Positions 21,223-33,715 are shown, numbered from the stretch's first letter. The stretch is 64,000 nt of DNA from Gymnopus androsaceus JB14 (GCA_009733575.1 ML769566.1:62001-126000), one strand, 5' to 3'. Notes: a model not told the origin generated them from the sequence alone. Translations and numbers: made by a program.

Positions 21223-22684
21223 ATGTCACGGAGCAAGGCTGTTCAGATGATGCTTCCTTTCTCTCTCACCAACACGACTCTCACTGTTCTCGTTGTTTCT
21301 ACTGTTCTCTTTTTTCTCTGGAATATGTGGTCAGCACAAAGGAAATGGGATCCTCGAGGGCAGGTTCGTACCAATGATATGGCATCATTGAATCTCTAGC
21401 TTAACTAAGGACTGCATTAGCACTGCTACGTGACCGGAGGATCCTCGGGACTCGGGCTGGCTGTTTCTGTCGCGCTCACGAAAGGAGGTGCGGACGTATC
21501 GATTGTGGCTCGGAATGAGGAACGCTTGGCTAAAGCATTGGCGGAACTTGAGGCTCGTTCCTTTGCGAGTATACGTCCTTGGATTGTACCAATTCTCTTT
21601 GAATAGAAATACCGAACAAGTCCTGATCAAAAACTACGAACCTACTCCTTCTCTCTGTCCGAGCCCGACGCGTCCGACGCAGCCTTGGAAGCAGCTTGTC
21701 GTGATCACGACGGTAAACTTCCCCATGCAGTATTTCTATGCGCAGGATCATCGACTCCGGGATTCTTCGTCGAGCAAGATGCCAGCTCGCTTCAAAAAGG
21801 AATGGACAATACCTACTGGGTCCAAGCCTATACCGCTCTAGTAAGACTGTCGGTGCTGATTCCTGAATGTTGCTGACTGCATGTTTTAAAGACCTACACA
21901 AAATGGACTGTCCGTGACAAAACTCCAGGAAAGATAGTATTCGTTTCCTCCCTGCTAGGATATATGTCAATGATCGGCTACTCTTCTTATTCTCCTGGGA
22001 AGCATGCGCTCCGAGGTATATTTACTACCATATCTCATGTACGTTTGTCTTACAATGAAAATTACTTCTATGCCTATATAGGTCTTGCAGAAACTCTTCG
22101 CTCCGAACTCCTGCTCTATGGAACTACTGTTCACATCATGTTCCCTGGAAACATCGATAGCCCAGGATACGTCGAAGAAAACCGTGTCAAGCCCAAAATC
22201 ACACTTGAAATCGAAGCGACGGATAAGCCAAAAGCGCCGGAGGCACTTGCTGAGGGATTGATACAGGGTATGTTATCGATTGAGCTACATTTGCAATTTC
22301 TCATTCTCTTTTCTTTATTAGGTGTTCAACGCGGCGACTTTCATATCGCTCCTGATATGCTTAGCAACATCTTCCGCTCATCTACACTTGGCGCCACACC
22401 CCATAATAATTTGTTGCTCGATGGACTTTACGCGACCATAGGATGGGTACGTCTACTACACTAGTCATTCTGAGAGGTTCACTCACTACACTCTTCGCTT
22501 CTCTCTCATCTTCTTTCTTTTTTGGCCACGGTTTCTATTGTACCAATCGGAAAAACTTCATCGAACTGTCGTTTCTTCCATGTAGATCGGTCTTCCCCTC
22601 TGGCGCCGAGATATGGATAGCACAGTCTTGAAACATAGAAAAGAGCACAGTGATTATCTTGCCGCGAAGGGGTTCTTCAAGTAG
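21223..22684 (+). CDS. TSC10: 3-ketodihydrosphingosine reductase
   Basis: Seven exons give an unbroken 346-residue protein: 21,223-21,363, 21,421-21,552, 21,607-21,840, 21,892-22,015, 22,082-22,267, 22,322-22,446 and 22,586-22,684. An N-terminal membrane helix (VLVVSTVLFFLWNMW) precedes the Rossmann motif YVTGGSSGLGLAVS, then IVARNEERL, AVFLCAGSSTPGFF, KIVFVSSLLGYMSMIGYSSY with the active-site Tyr and SPGKHAL with the Lys three residues further (Y-S-P-G-K), and HIMFPGNIDSPGY. This is the NADPH-dependent second step of sphingolipid synthesis at the ER membrane, and the length fits the family. The intron 21,553-21,606 has to be GC-AG: GT donors nearby give the wrong phase or a 21-nt intron, while GC gives 54 nt and restores the frame. 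No lesion seen; probably an essential single-copy gene. Confidence 0.93.
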
Positions 22685-23163
22685 TGCTTCAATAGTCGGG
22701 CTTCGTACTAGCGACTACGTGTGAGAGGGTAGTACTGAGTTGGTTTGGGAATGCACTTGAATGTTTAGTAACCGTTCTATGCTAGATCGACATTGATTCG
22801 AAGCTTACACTAATCATCATCATCTCGCATTAATCTGGGCACTTCAGTCTGGTCTGCATATCTTGACTGTTCATCATCCGCCACTGATGTTCATTAACGT
22901 TCTTTCCCTATTGAAGACGATACGACGAATGATTCAATGAACCATGTTATCTTGCACTGCCGTGTCATATGGAGTGGGCTTGAGGCCGGGACTTGTTCAG
23001 TGTGAGAATACTAGAGGCACAACGTCGGTTCAAAATCTGCAGGAGGAAGATAACAGCCTTTTTCCGCATCCCCTGCACCTTGGCATACCTCCCTCCACGA
23101 CCTCTTCCATTCCTTTTCTCCATCGTGTCCCAAAGTTAACAACGACCCATTCTCAATCCTGAC
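22685..23163. other. Intergenic between reductase and DUF6534 gene
   Basis: Same-strand spacer of about 480 bases carrying the 3' end of one gene and the promoter of the next. No clear TATA box or repeat. Confidence 0.4.
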
Positions 23164-24778
23164 ATGTCTAATAATGTCACTGCATGCGATTCAAGTCTTC
23201 CATCCGGTGCGGATATTTCGGGGACGCTAGATGGATTTTTCTACGGTTATGCGGTTTCGACAGTGTACGTGGCTTTTCTCTGGAGCATGAATGGTCAACT
23301 AACATGATCTTTTTTTCCTAGATTATTCGGCATTACGGTGGTTCAAACGTGGATGTATATCAATAATAATAACGATAAATGGCCGTTCCGATTACTTGTG
23401 GGTCTCATATCATCATCGAGATACTATCGGATCCAGAGTTTGACTTACTCTGAACCGGATTTGTTTAGGTGGCTGCAATGGTGTAAGATTCATTTTCTGT
23501 GGTACATGCCTCAAGTTAATCGCGAAATTATGTTCTTCCAACTTTCCAGGCTGGGGGACTTTGCAACCACCTGTCTGGATACGCAAAGCGTGCACCACTA
23601 TGTGATATCCAACTTTGGTGACCTGGACGTTATAACGACAATCACGACGTAAGTATAAATTTACCCTACATCCCTTCCAAACCTATGTTCGGAGATGAAT
23701 CCTCATTCTAGACCGATGGCAATAGAGTATCTCCTCACCCTCATCATCGTTTTCTGCATTCAAATATTCTTTGCTGTCAGGGTTTGGCGCCGTACGTGCT
23801 CTATTGGATCCTAATTGGTAGTTATTGAATTTATTTATTCCACAGTTGGCTCTTTCCATTGGACTGTTTACGCTTCAATCGTGCTAACTGCAGTTGGCTC
23901 ATTAGGTACGTATATATACCTTGTCATTTAATGTTCGTTTCAAAAGTCAATTCCTTAGCTGCCGGTCTTTCAGCCGCTGGTCAACTCGTCACAGACAATA
24001 GTCTTCTTGGTTTGGCAGCCGTGAACTCACAGGTTGGCTTGGAGCTTCCATCAGTTTCACGATTCTAGCTCTAATTATCACAATCTCAGTTCGAAGTAGG
24101 CTGGGAGTGCGGGCTTTCAGCGGTGTCCGACCTTATAACCACCACTGCTCTTTGCTGGTCCTTCAGTCGTGTACAGACCGGAATCAAGCGAACCGACACG
24201 CTGCTACAGAAGTTTTTCCAGTACACAGTAACACGAGGCGTTCTTGTTACCCTCGACCAAACGCTCTTTCTTGTGTTTTTCTTGACCAAAACCGAGAAAT
24301 TGTGGTGGTAATAAATTCGTTCGCTGTGATTTGATCAGATATGGTGTTCTCTGACTCGCGCGCTTGCTTCCACAGGTTACCTTTCCATCTTTGCTCGAGC
24401 AAGATTTATGTCAACACCATGGGTAAGAACGAGCTCGAAGTCTTATCCTCTCCTTTTTCATTGACATAAATCCTTTATGATGCAGTCGCCATGTTGAATT
24501 CTCGGAGCAGCCTTCGAGCCAACTTCGATAATAAGAACGGTATCATCACTGATTCGGACCTGCCAGGGTATTCTTCAACACATTCTGCCATCAGGACTCA
24601 TCAACTTGTAGATTCAATCCCTGAAAGGAGTATTACGATCAACGAATCTGGTAGCCGCGGCGCAATCAACAAATTTAAGATTGCGATCCCGTCGAGAAAG
24701 GGAAGGGATGATGATACATTTAGTGACAGTTATATCGAGGTAAATTCGCCTGCATTCATGTGTTCAACTATAAACTGA
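23164..24778 (+). CDS. DUF6534-type fungal multi-pass membrane protein
   Basis: Ten exons fit in one frame (353 residues): 23,164-23,264, 23,322-23,397, 23,469-23,482, 23,550-23,648, 23,712-23,791, 23,846-23,905, 23,959-24,032, 24,090-24,307, 24,376-24,422 and 24,486-24,778. Exon 3 is only 14 nt. The product has about seven hydrophobic segments (for example GYAVSTVLFGITVVQTWM, YLLTLIIVFCIQIFFAVRVW, VYASIVLTAVGSLAAGLSA, GVLVTLDQTLFLVFFL), the DUF6534 landmark SDLITTTALCWSF followed by TD.LL.K, and the PFHLCSSKIYVNTMVAMLNSR box. The hydrophilic tail is Ser-rich. Such proteins are abundant in mushroom-forming fungi and have no established function. A last intron at 24,741-24,784 would exchange the C-terminus for another one, so the final residues are uncertain. 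Confidence 0.88.
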
Positions 24779-24917
24779 CAGACTCACCGTCCGAAAGATG
24801 GGAAATCGGAAGCCGGAAGGAATAATTGTAACACGAGAGGTGCTGCCTCCTCAAGATATATAGATTACGTGAACTGTACCATTAAGCTGTGTATAACGAA
24901 AAATACAACGAGAATAT

Positions 24918-26581
24918 ATTAATCAAATCTGGTCTCAACCAGAACTGCCTATTATATCCAAGCTCCGGTTAATCTCTCGAGCGTTTACCTTAACAATTAA
25001 TCCATTGAAAGCTGGTTAATCAGTTACAGTGGTAAGTAATTAATCAGCTCGAGGTACAGAAAGCTGGTTAATTATATGCTACATTGGTAGGTGTTTACTA
25101 TAATGATATACAGAAGCTCTGGTTACTCGGAATTCGGGAATACATGTTCAATATTTGTGCAAGTGCCAGTTGCTAGTACACACTCAGATATTCTGTTTCA
25201 TTGTGCCTCTAAGTATCTTGTGCGCGGCAGGTTCTCAGTGCTAAAGGAGAGACAGGTACAGGGAGAAAATGGACATAGGAGGAGTGTACTACCATAAGCA
25301 ATTGAGACACAATGAACCTTACTGGCCTGGGTGCCTATGGTGTTTACAGAAGAGAAGTAGATGAAGGAAAGAAGCAAGGACTCAGAGTACGTTAATTATT
25401 TCAGGATGATTAATCATTTCAGGATGATTAATCATTTCAGGATGATTAATCATTTCAGGATGATTAATCATTTCAGGATGATTAATCATTTCAGGATAAT
25501 TAATCATTTCAGGACAATTAATCATTTTTGCAAAGACTGATTATGACTTGCTAATCAGGGAAACACTGCAGTTCATGAATCTTCATGTCTGCTTCAAATC
25601 AACATAATGTTAACAAAGCTACAAGAGACTGTGTTCACTGGTACTAAAGTTCAACCTTGAGTTCAACTCCTTGTCTTCTGTATTCTATATTAATATATAA
25701 TGTATATTAGTGCTAATGCTAAGAGTATGAGTCCTTCCTTTGCTGACTCTTTTCCGAAGAAAGAAAGAGCCAATGTTGGATGGGCTCACTTGATGCACTT
25801 CCTCGGCATTGTTATCTGCAAGTTCAAAGTATAGGCTTACTAAGCATCGAGGACCCGGTGCTTTGTAAGCATAACTTGGGCCATAAGTAACGTCAAACAG
25901 TCAATTGTTTTCGACCATCTGATAATTGACCATATAGCCCAGGCAACTGGGGATTAATCACTTTCTTACTGATTAATCATTTCCAAAGCCATACATTGTA
26001 ATTAATTACCTTTCAATGATTAATCATTTCCAAGGCCATACATTGTAATTAATTACCTTTTAATGATTAATCATTGTCAAAACCCAAGATTAACCACAGC
26101 TGGCGCCATTCCCAAGACCACACACATGTGTAAGGGACTGGGTTAACCATTTTCTTTTGACTCTTTCCCTTCACCATGTTGATCCTCTCATCTCCAAAAG
26201 TGCACTTGTTCAGCTATCAGTAATGTCAACATGGGTCACTGGGAGGTGAGCCTGGCTGCAGTCTGTGTTCAATGAGTCACTTCTGCTGGATCTGGTAGTT
26301 GGGACTACATAGCGTACTAGACTGTGTCTTCCAACATTCATTCCCCACTATCTATCAACTACTTTTATGATAATTAATCACTTTTGCAAAAGATTGAAGT
26401 TAATTAATCAGTCTAGCAAGTGCTCACATAGGGATTAATCATTTCGGAGCTGATTAGATCGAGCTTTCTGAACTGATTAACCAGTTTTCAAGGGATCAAC
26501 CATCAAGGTTTGTACAACAGTTGTTATTATTCGGAGCTTGGATATAATAGGTAGTTTTGGTTGAGACCAGATTTGATTAAT
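24918..26581. mobile_element. 1.66-kb element with 50-bp inverted ends and many TTAATCA motifs
   Basis: ATTAATCAAATCTGGTCTCA at the left edge continues to about 24,967 and is matched in reverse complement by 26,531-26,581 with only a few mismatches. The interior is AT-rich and full of GATTAATCAT and GGTTAATC motifs in both orientations, like subterminal transposase-binding repeats. It includes an 18-bp tandem array (25,395-25,530) and a duplicated block of about 60 bp (25,975-26,090). No transposase is encoded. I cannot see a convincing target duplication, so the superfamily is open. Confidence 0.6.
25395..25530 (+). repeat. 18-bp tandem array
   Basis: About seven copies of TTTCAGGATGATTAATCA, the last two with small changes (AGGATAATTAATC, AGGACAATTAATC). 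Confidence 0.9.
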
Positions 26582-27484
26582 GACTTTTAGTTGTCTTGCA
26601 GGTATAACTATTGAGATCCCCAACGACCCATTTAGGCGCACTCGTTTTTCGGTTTCGGCAGCCGTTACCAAACTGTGATTTTACGCTTTGACATGAGGGT
26701 CAAAGGCTTGTTTCACAAGTCGTTCTAAAATCAAGTAAATCGCCTCTGAAACGTTAGAACGCCTTCCTGAGGCGATTCAACGAGGTGAATCGCGATTCAG
26801 CTTCACATATTTAGGCCTAGTACTGGCCTAGTATTTCTTGTAATAGGCAAGCGGAATGAGCAAGAATGTGGTCAAGGCTTTGGCTCGGAGGGTTCGGCCC
26901 ATTATGGCATACGCTTACTAGGTGAAAATAAAATAATGATGATAAATCCGTAGCAAAATATTATCTGGGAATTAAATGGTACAGATGAAGCGACAGCAAT
27001 GGGCGAATCATAGCTACTTTATGTTTAGTCAAAGATGAATCATGAAACTGATTTAGGCCGATTCTGAGATTCATCAAAATCTGGGTCAAGCGCTTTGACG
27101 TGCCGAGTAATGATAGCAATTAGAACTTGCAGCCAATTCATTCATCCGAGAAGTAATCGCCAAGCTACCTGAATGCCCCGAGGACGAAGATGCTTGTGCC
27201 GCATCGGGTTACTTCTCGGCTAGCCGGCGTTCAGATCTTGGACCAAGCCGTGTAATATACTTCCTTCCTTCCTTCCTTCCTTCCTTCCTTCCACTATGCA
27301 CACGGGTTACCTGTCAACCTGTCACACTTCCCAGCATAAAAAGTGAAGCCTGACGAGTCAAGTCTATCAACTGCTGGTTCAGTCCCCCAACTTGCGTTTG
27401 CCAGTCAAATATCGCCACTGTTTTTCCATCTATCTTTTTCGCCTTATCACTTGCAATCACACCCCTCCCTCATCCCTCTTCCCC
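26582..27484. other. Intergenic with a CTTC microsatellite
   Basis: A run of about eight TTCC tetramers at 27,261-27,292. The sequence near 26,690-26,800 has several short inverted repeats (GGCGATTCA and TGAATCGC types). No gene supported apart from the leader of the gene at 27,485. Confidence 0.5.
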
Positions 27485-27830
27485 ATGTATCTCAACCCTT
27501 GTATCATCCTCAGTGTCGTCTCTGTATATACAGTAGGCACGTTCGCTGGACCAGTCCTTGTAAGTGGTCACTAGCTTTTGCGATTATAATAGTGTCTGGA
27601 CTAACTATGGAGGAAAGACCCGCATTCCGTTATCACATTTTGCCGATATTCGTTTCGATGCGCATTACAAGTTTATAGGTACAGCAAAGGAGGGTAGGGA
27701 TTTGCTTGATTGGCTGTTTGCGCAACGGAAGGTCGTAGAGGCTCTTGACGCTGAGATTGTGCCCAACATCCCAACTGGAGAGAAATTTCCCGGACCTAGT
27801 CGTTACGGGGGATACACATCTCCAATTTGA
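27485..27830 (+). CDS. Small secreted protein, unknown family
   Basis: Two exons, 27,485-27,559 and 27,618-27,830, separated by a 58-nt GTAAGT...AAAG intron, give 95 residues. The first exon is a signal peptide (YLNPCIILSVVSVYTVGTFA). The mature part contains FADIRFDAHYKFIGTAKEG, a Trp/Asp-rich helix (DLLDWLFAQRKVVEALDAEI) and a Pro/Gly-rich tail. There are no cysteines in the mature part. An overlapping frame (to 27,933) with NPCRGYVGLNYKALI looks protein-like too, so a further exon or a frameshift near 27,820 may extend the gene. Secreted effector or wall protein is only a guess. Confidence 0.45.
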
Positions 27831-27933
27831 TCTCAGCTTCCCACCTAAATGTAACCCATGTCGTGGATATGTTGGTCTCAACTACAAAGCTTTGATCAAT
27901 GATCATGAACAAAAGCCGCTTGTTGAGCTCTAG

Positions 27934-28573
27934 AACAGATAAACCCAGGAGGTATGTGTACGTATTGAAGCTTTGAACCGAGGTCTTTCGTCTCATTGTC
28001 TTCAGATATTTTGATAGGGAATTCAAATGGGATGGCTAGGCTGTGTTAACAAGCGGTCATGGGTGTATGTTCTGCGGAAGTTGAGTCTGCCCAAGGGGAT
28101 TGAGCATTTTTTATGACCGATGTAATAAGATATGGAGAAACAATGAAAGAATTTAAATGATCCTATGACGAACTTGGAGCGTAAGAAGGGCGTCAATTTG
28201 TTCGATTCAAGTTGAAGGAATGCGAGGGTTTATCCATGGCCTGATGTAGTAATGTCACCTTTTTCAACGCCGCACAGGACCAACACGAAACCAACCAACA
28301 GGAAAATAACCCCTTTGATAACCCTGAGGCTGGTGGAGCAAGATAAATCCCCGCAAACGAACTCGGAAGCGGCAGCAGGTAATTTTTGTAACGGCAAATC
28401 TGAAGCCATTCCGGAAGATACTCAACTTTTTTTTTTTTTTTTTTTTTGAGCTGATCAAATACGGTCTAGGTAGCTCGAGGCAGACAGTCCGAATCTACTT
28501 GAGTGACATCCACGGCGGAGATCTAGACGGGTTAGGCACGGTGATAATCAATGAATATTCTAGGCTCAAACAT
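27934..28573. other. Intergenic with a poly-T tract
   Basis: A run of 18 T at 28,430-28,447. No other structure supported. Confidence 0.4.
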
Positions 28574-28654
28574 GACCCCTTAGCTCAGTGGTAGAGCGTG
28601 TGATTCCAGCACTTCGATTCCACAAGGTCGTCCGTTCAATCCGGGCAGGGGTCA
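28574..28654 (+). tRNA. tRNA, probably Trp (CCA), with a short intron
   Basis: The acceptor arm GACCCCT pairs perfectly with AGGGGTC and is followed by discriminator A. The D-arm GCTCAGTGGTAGAGC and the T-arm GTCCGTTCAATCCGGGC (TTCAATC loop) are standard. The anticodon arm TGTGA/CCACA closes after removal of about nine bases located one base 3' of the anticodon, the canonical tRNA intron site; that places CCA at 28,606-28,608. One A-C mismatch at the base of the anticodon loop and G after the anticodon are slightly unusual. Confidence 0.8.
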
Positions 28655-30260
28655 TTCCTAGCTAAAGTGGCTGATCTATCCTTTTTATTGACTGCGTAGT
28701 AGTTTTTGTTCCGTCTGGACTGTATCAGTTGCGATGGTGATTATGATTTTGGATCTTCGCAGTTGCAAGCTGTCTGTTTCCGCATCGTTTCTCAGTCCTC
28801 CAATTGGCTCATATCCCAGTATAAAACCCCATTCTCTTGCAGTTACTTCGCTTTAGCTATAACTTATCCAGCATGAATCTACTACCGCTTTTTTGAAACA
28901 CTGTTAATAGAGATGCTTTTGACAGAAAGCCTGACTCAATTCGAAAATGGCTTAGACTTTGAGACAAATAATGTATCATAGTTGAGTGACTGTGTCGCCA
29001 TTGCCTCCTCCCGAGAATTACAGAACATAATGGAGATGATTGAATTGCATGCGTGCCCCTTCCTTCATTCACCGTGACAAACTGCAGATGTATTTTCGGA
29101 CCAGCACCATAGAAGTTCTTAATCAGTCTGTTTTTCATTTGAGCGGATTTTTTTTGTACTTCTGGCATGAATGCACTTCCTTATTCCCTGCCCTGGGAAT
29201 AATATCTGTCAGTGAATAGTTCCTCACAACATGAGATACCAGGTGTCACAACTTCCAATTTAGGCAAAGAGATAAACAACGAGGAAAAGAGAAGATGATA
29301 TTGAGGAGAGGTACTGACAAGATTGAAGCTAAGGACTATACTACAGCTACAACTACTATATATACTACTGTACAAGCCCTAGATCCAGTACCTCATGCCC
29401 TGTACATACTAATGCATGAAACTATTAAGTAAAACAGTATCAACATCTGTAAGTAATAAGTGATTGTTGCAATGAACCAGGCTGCCTGCAATCAATCCAG
29501 TCACCAACTGGGCCAAAAGATTACAATGTCAAGGTTACTTGACATGGTTGCAGGCACTATATAAGTGTAATAGATGGAGCCATTACAATTGTACATATCC
29601 AGCACAGAGAATGGCACAAGTACCACTTGTGGGTTACCTGTACTTGCATTGCAGGTACCTGAGCTCCTCCAAGTCATACCTCCATCCATGAGAAACCTGT
29701 ACCACAGGTACCTGTAACCCATGGATGGTTCACCTGCAGGTATCCACAGATATTACAGGTACAGAAGCAAACCCTGATCCGAAACAAAATTAAAAAATAG
29801 ACACACAGAATGCAAATATTGATGGATTTTCTTAATTCTTTTTACATTCACAGTTGAGTATATGTGTTGGGACCTATTGAGGAACTTGCACAGAACTAGT
29901 GAAAATGTGTTGCCTTTTACAAGTCCACCATAAACCTTCCATAAGTGCCAACAACTTAGGAGAGTTTCAAGGAAATTCTTACACAACGGTGCCGATTGTG
30001 ATCCAAGCTTGTCTAGCCTTGGGTTTTTATGTTTTTCATTGTCTTACAAGAGTCGAGAGGTAATAGAGATTTATAATTGGCGAGAGACATATCAACAGTA
30101 AAACTGAGTCCTAACGAGTTTCATCGATCCCTCTTCCATTACATGAGGTTCCAGCATAGTTTGCATTTGGTTCGAGTCGTGATGAGGCGAATTAAAGAAC
30201 GAGAGAGTATCCCTAAAATTTAAGGTGTAAGTAAGCCAAGCATAAAATCAAAATCTGAAC
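28655..30260. other. Intergenic, no supported gene
   Basis: Between 29,590 and 29,765 the palindromic motif CAGGTACCTG and its halves (TACCTG, CAGGTA) occur about ten times in both orientations, together with ATCCATG/CATGGAT, suggesting a small foldback repeat. I could not define its ends. Short frames lack motifs. Confidence 0.45.
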
Positions 30261-31247
30261 CTACGCTGTTAGGATGTCCAATTCCCCAAGGGTTTGATTA
30301 AGGAGACAGTACCTGCCAGCCTGATGGTCTGGATATTGTGCCAAAATCGCTGCTGCTTTACGAAGTCGTAAGGAGAGTTCGAGCATTGTCTGATAGTTAC
30401 AGATATCCCAGGAACAGTTGCACGATTGCCCATAATTGCAATGGGGAGAATGTGTTGTGGAGATGTCATTGAGCTGGTGGTGTATCTCTGCAACATCCTC
30501 ATATTCTACGAAATGCGGGGCCTGTATGAGAACAGAACTAAGATTAACGCTAGTAGAGGATGGGTTGGAATGCGTAGCCATAGTCGGTGGAGATATGGCG
30601 AGGGCTGATAAATCGGGCAAGGAAGACGTCGAGGAGCTTGCGGGCGGTGGATAAGTGGTGTTTAATAAATTTGTGTCGGGTGGCCCAGAACCTGAAGACT
30701 CGGATACCCACTGCAGATGAAGCTCATTGCTCTTCAACTAAACATACGTAAGTGGCGGCACTATACTGACTTGCTGCTCATACGTACTTCCTGGATCTCG
30801 GATTCCAGCTCTGCTACTCTTTTGCGTAGCTTAGAGCACCGGTCTTGGTTGCTGATATGCTGACTAGATTCATCAACTTCGTACACACAACGACCAGTCT
30901 GACGAGCGTCAATGAGCGGATTAGCTCATCGCCAACTACTAAATGAATTCGAAATAGACTGACCAGCCCCATTTCAATACAGCGCGCGCAATTGGGCCTT
31001 CTTCTATCACACTGTCGGAAAGGTCAGTTCTTTGGGTGAGACCACAGGTCCCAGGAGGTCCTGACCATTCGCTTTGATGTGTAGCAGTTAAGACAAGACA
31101 GTATAGCTCTATGTCTTCGTCTAGAACAGGCAATGAGTACATTATCACAATAATTTGAATTTGATACCTTTTATAACCATTGCCCTCATCGGGAGGCTGA
31201 GGGTCAGATTCGTCAGAAGAAACTTTGGGGGTAGCTTTTGTCGACAT
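30261..31247 (-). CDS. Zn2Cys6 (GAL4-type) transcription factor, short form
   Basis: Five minus-strand exons assemble without a break into 256 residues: 31,247-31,168, 31,120-31,066, 31,011-30,964, 30,898-30,788 and 30,737-30,261. Across exons 2 to 4 the six cysteines fall as C-LN-C-YTSKRM-C-DRRRPN-C-AR-C-IEMGLTGR-C, an exact GAL4-type binuclear zinc cluster, preceded by the basic RRRHRAI and followed by a coiled-coil dimerisation stretch (CSKLRKRVAELESEIQE). The C-terminal half is Ser/Pro-rich, then has a Cys/His patch (HCNYGQSCNCSWDICN) and a Leu-rich end. The usual fungal_trans middle domain is absent, as in the short basidiomycete group. No target gene can be inferred. A TATA-like sequence (TATAAGAG, 31,298-31,291) lies about 45 bases upstream of the ATG. 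Confidence 0.87.
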
Positions 31248-33486
31248 GGGTAGATAGATACCGATGCTTGGAGGAAGCTGCAAGAGTGAGCTCTTATATT
31301 TACATCAAACTAGATTTCTGGCAGTTCGAGAAACATCATGAACTCGAAAAGAAGCTCCGCGGGATCAAACAGGCAAAGATCCCATTCGGCGCACAATACT
31401 CACGAGGATAAGAAGTATGTAGCTGGAATCGAGCTTATGTATTGAAGTTGCAAGACAGTGTCAGTTACTATACATACACTTGCTTGTCAGCTTGCACAAT
31501 GTACTCGAAGATCTGACCATCCCGGTTTCTTGGGTGCGGGATTGTAGCGGGTAGTTTAGGATTGGCGTGCATAAAATTCATCTGAAATCGCTGATTGCTC
31601 AGAGTAGGTCACGGTTACACCCGATGTACTGTAGTTCATCAAAGGAGTCGGACGTGCAGCTCCTATATTCAATATTCAGCCAAGCACAGTCGGGAGAGGG
31701 GTAAGACGATATCAGATTATATGCCCGATGAGTTAACAGTAACTCGCACCTTGCTTAAGCTTTACCATACCAACCAACTGATGATCAGCACTTTCAGTTT
31801 TTAGTGGAAGCTCATAGGTCTACTCAATGGCAGTTTATAAAGAGCTCCAGAAGGCGTATATCATAGATTCACACCATCTATTATCCCGGGAATACTTGAG
31901 CCCGCAATACTCACCTAAGATGATCATTAGAGCTGTATTTGAGCTTGACAGGCACCCTGTTACACCCGTGCAAAACAGGTTGCTCCCTGCGCTTCCCGAC
32001 GAATTGCTAACGCTCAAATGTTGGGACGCAGCGATATCTCGTGGAGTGTAAAAGTTTCAAGAGTAAACGATGCGGGTATATGCATTCTCACACGCATTGA
32101 TCCTTTTTCATTGGGGATGCTGGAGTTCGAAGATCCAGAAGCTTGTCCATTCATTGATGATCTTGAACACAAAGAACAAGAACCTGGAGCGAGGAAAGAC
32201 TCGGAAAAAAACGACTTCAAAGCACAGAGGAAAGGATGAACGGTAAACATCGACGGGTGCCTCCCTTGCAACCTCTGAAAGTTGCATTTAAGTATAAGAC
32301 AGGTCTTCATGGCTGTTGAGTTTCGGTGTAACAAGGAAATCGGACTGGCCTGCTTGACATGGATTAGAAGCATCTGATACGGGGTCACGGCGCCATTGAT
32401 ATTCGGCGCAAGTCGATCGATGAAAGGAAGGGAATGGAGAAAAGTAGAATTATGACATTCGGTTGGATTTCTCCGGCTCCTTCTCCGGCTCCTTCTCAGG
32501 CAAGACTCGCATACTACCCCGCAGTCCACCAGAGGAGGCTGATGAGTGGTGGTAGTGGACAACGTTTAAGAGAATGTGGAATCCGCTATGTAGGACGCTC
32601 GAGATAGCAAAAGACTCTAGCCGAGCAAATGAAAGATATTTGGCCAGCATACTTCAGGAACGTCCGTGGAAGTTGTGCTACTGATTCAGTCAGAGAGAGT
32701 ATTTTGACACTTAGTTTATTGAGATGCGGCGCTTTGGTTCGGGTGTTTCGTCTTTTTCGGAGAAGTATTAGCTGAACTTTTAGCACGATTTGTAAGTCCT
32801 TGAGCCCAGAACCGACTGGTCCTGGAATATCATCCAAATGCTCAGATACTTCCTGAAATTGAATTTATTACCCACCTCAATCCATAGCTCTCTTCTGACT
32901 TTAAGTACTCGTTTCCTCGAATCGCAAAATTAATCGCATAATTGTTGAAAATGTTATCATTGTATGAGTGGACCCCTGGTAATCAGCTGCAGCTGCCATA
33001 TCTTCGTGAGTGGTTGAGTGGCTTTGATGATTATTGAACGTCCATCCAAGCAACCGGTAAAGCTTAAGCCTGAGGCCGAAACCGAGTCATAAGCGCCCAG
33101 GTCATCATGATAACGGCGCCAGAACTTGAACCATCACGTTCGACCTGTCTAGCACGAGCCCGAGTCCTGAATATAGTCGACGATAAGGGATACTTCACCT
33201 CCCGTTCCTCTTCTCTTTGACTTCTCTCTTTTTTTACAATCAATCTTTCGACGAAACGCAACGCCAGAACTAATCCTTTCCATGTACCAACCTCTGGAAT
33301 CAGCCCACTCAATAAAGCAGCCAACAATCTCTCCTAGTCTTTCTAGATATCTTCAGAGCCAACTCCTGGTATGGCGACATCCAAGTAATTTGCGAATGAA
33401 CGACGCTTCTGTGTGAAGACTGGACGATCCACTACGTCATAGTTTCTATCTATGCGCTCGACAACTACATATCTGGTCAAGAAGGC
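31248..33486. other. 2.2 kb without a convincing gene
   Basis: A minus-strand frame of 182 residues (32,562-32,014) and two plus-strand frames (31,827-32,051 and 32,018-32,239) cover one another. None shows a domain, and which strand is coding, if any, cannot be settled. A (TTCTCCGGCTCC) duplication is present at 32,470-32,495. Confidence 0.4.
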
Positions 33487-33715
33487 ATGAATGCGGAGGA
33501 ATGGCTTTGGAGCAGACTGGGTTTTTCGGCCGCCGCGCGCGCGTGTCGAAGACTTGAAGGTTATTCCATCGACTATGACAATAGTGAGGTTATTCAGTTT
33601 ATGTTCTTCATCTGCTGCTGCCGCTGTTGGTTTGGTCCTTTCTAGACCTTTCTACTTGCCACCCGTTCTCCTGAAGTTGCATTGGCTCTAGTGCTAATAT
33701 CACCTTATCTTTTTG
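33487..33715 (+). CDS. Possible small gene, unknown
   Basis: From the ATG at 33,487 a frame begins NAEEWLWSRLGFSAAARACR and continues to SIDYDNSE. A 57-nt GT...TAG segment (33,590-33,646) can be spliced out to give TFLLATRSPEVALALVLISP before a stop. The codon pattern looks protein-like and the junction is in frame, but no family is recognised and the 3' end is uncertain. Downstream frames to about 34,050 (LISLKELSKLLKQFQ) may belong to the same locus. Confidence 0.25.

Noticed and set aside
32014..32562. 182-residue minus-strand ORF
   Set aside because: No domain, overlaps equally long frames on the other strand, no intron structure; left as unassigned.
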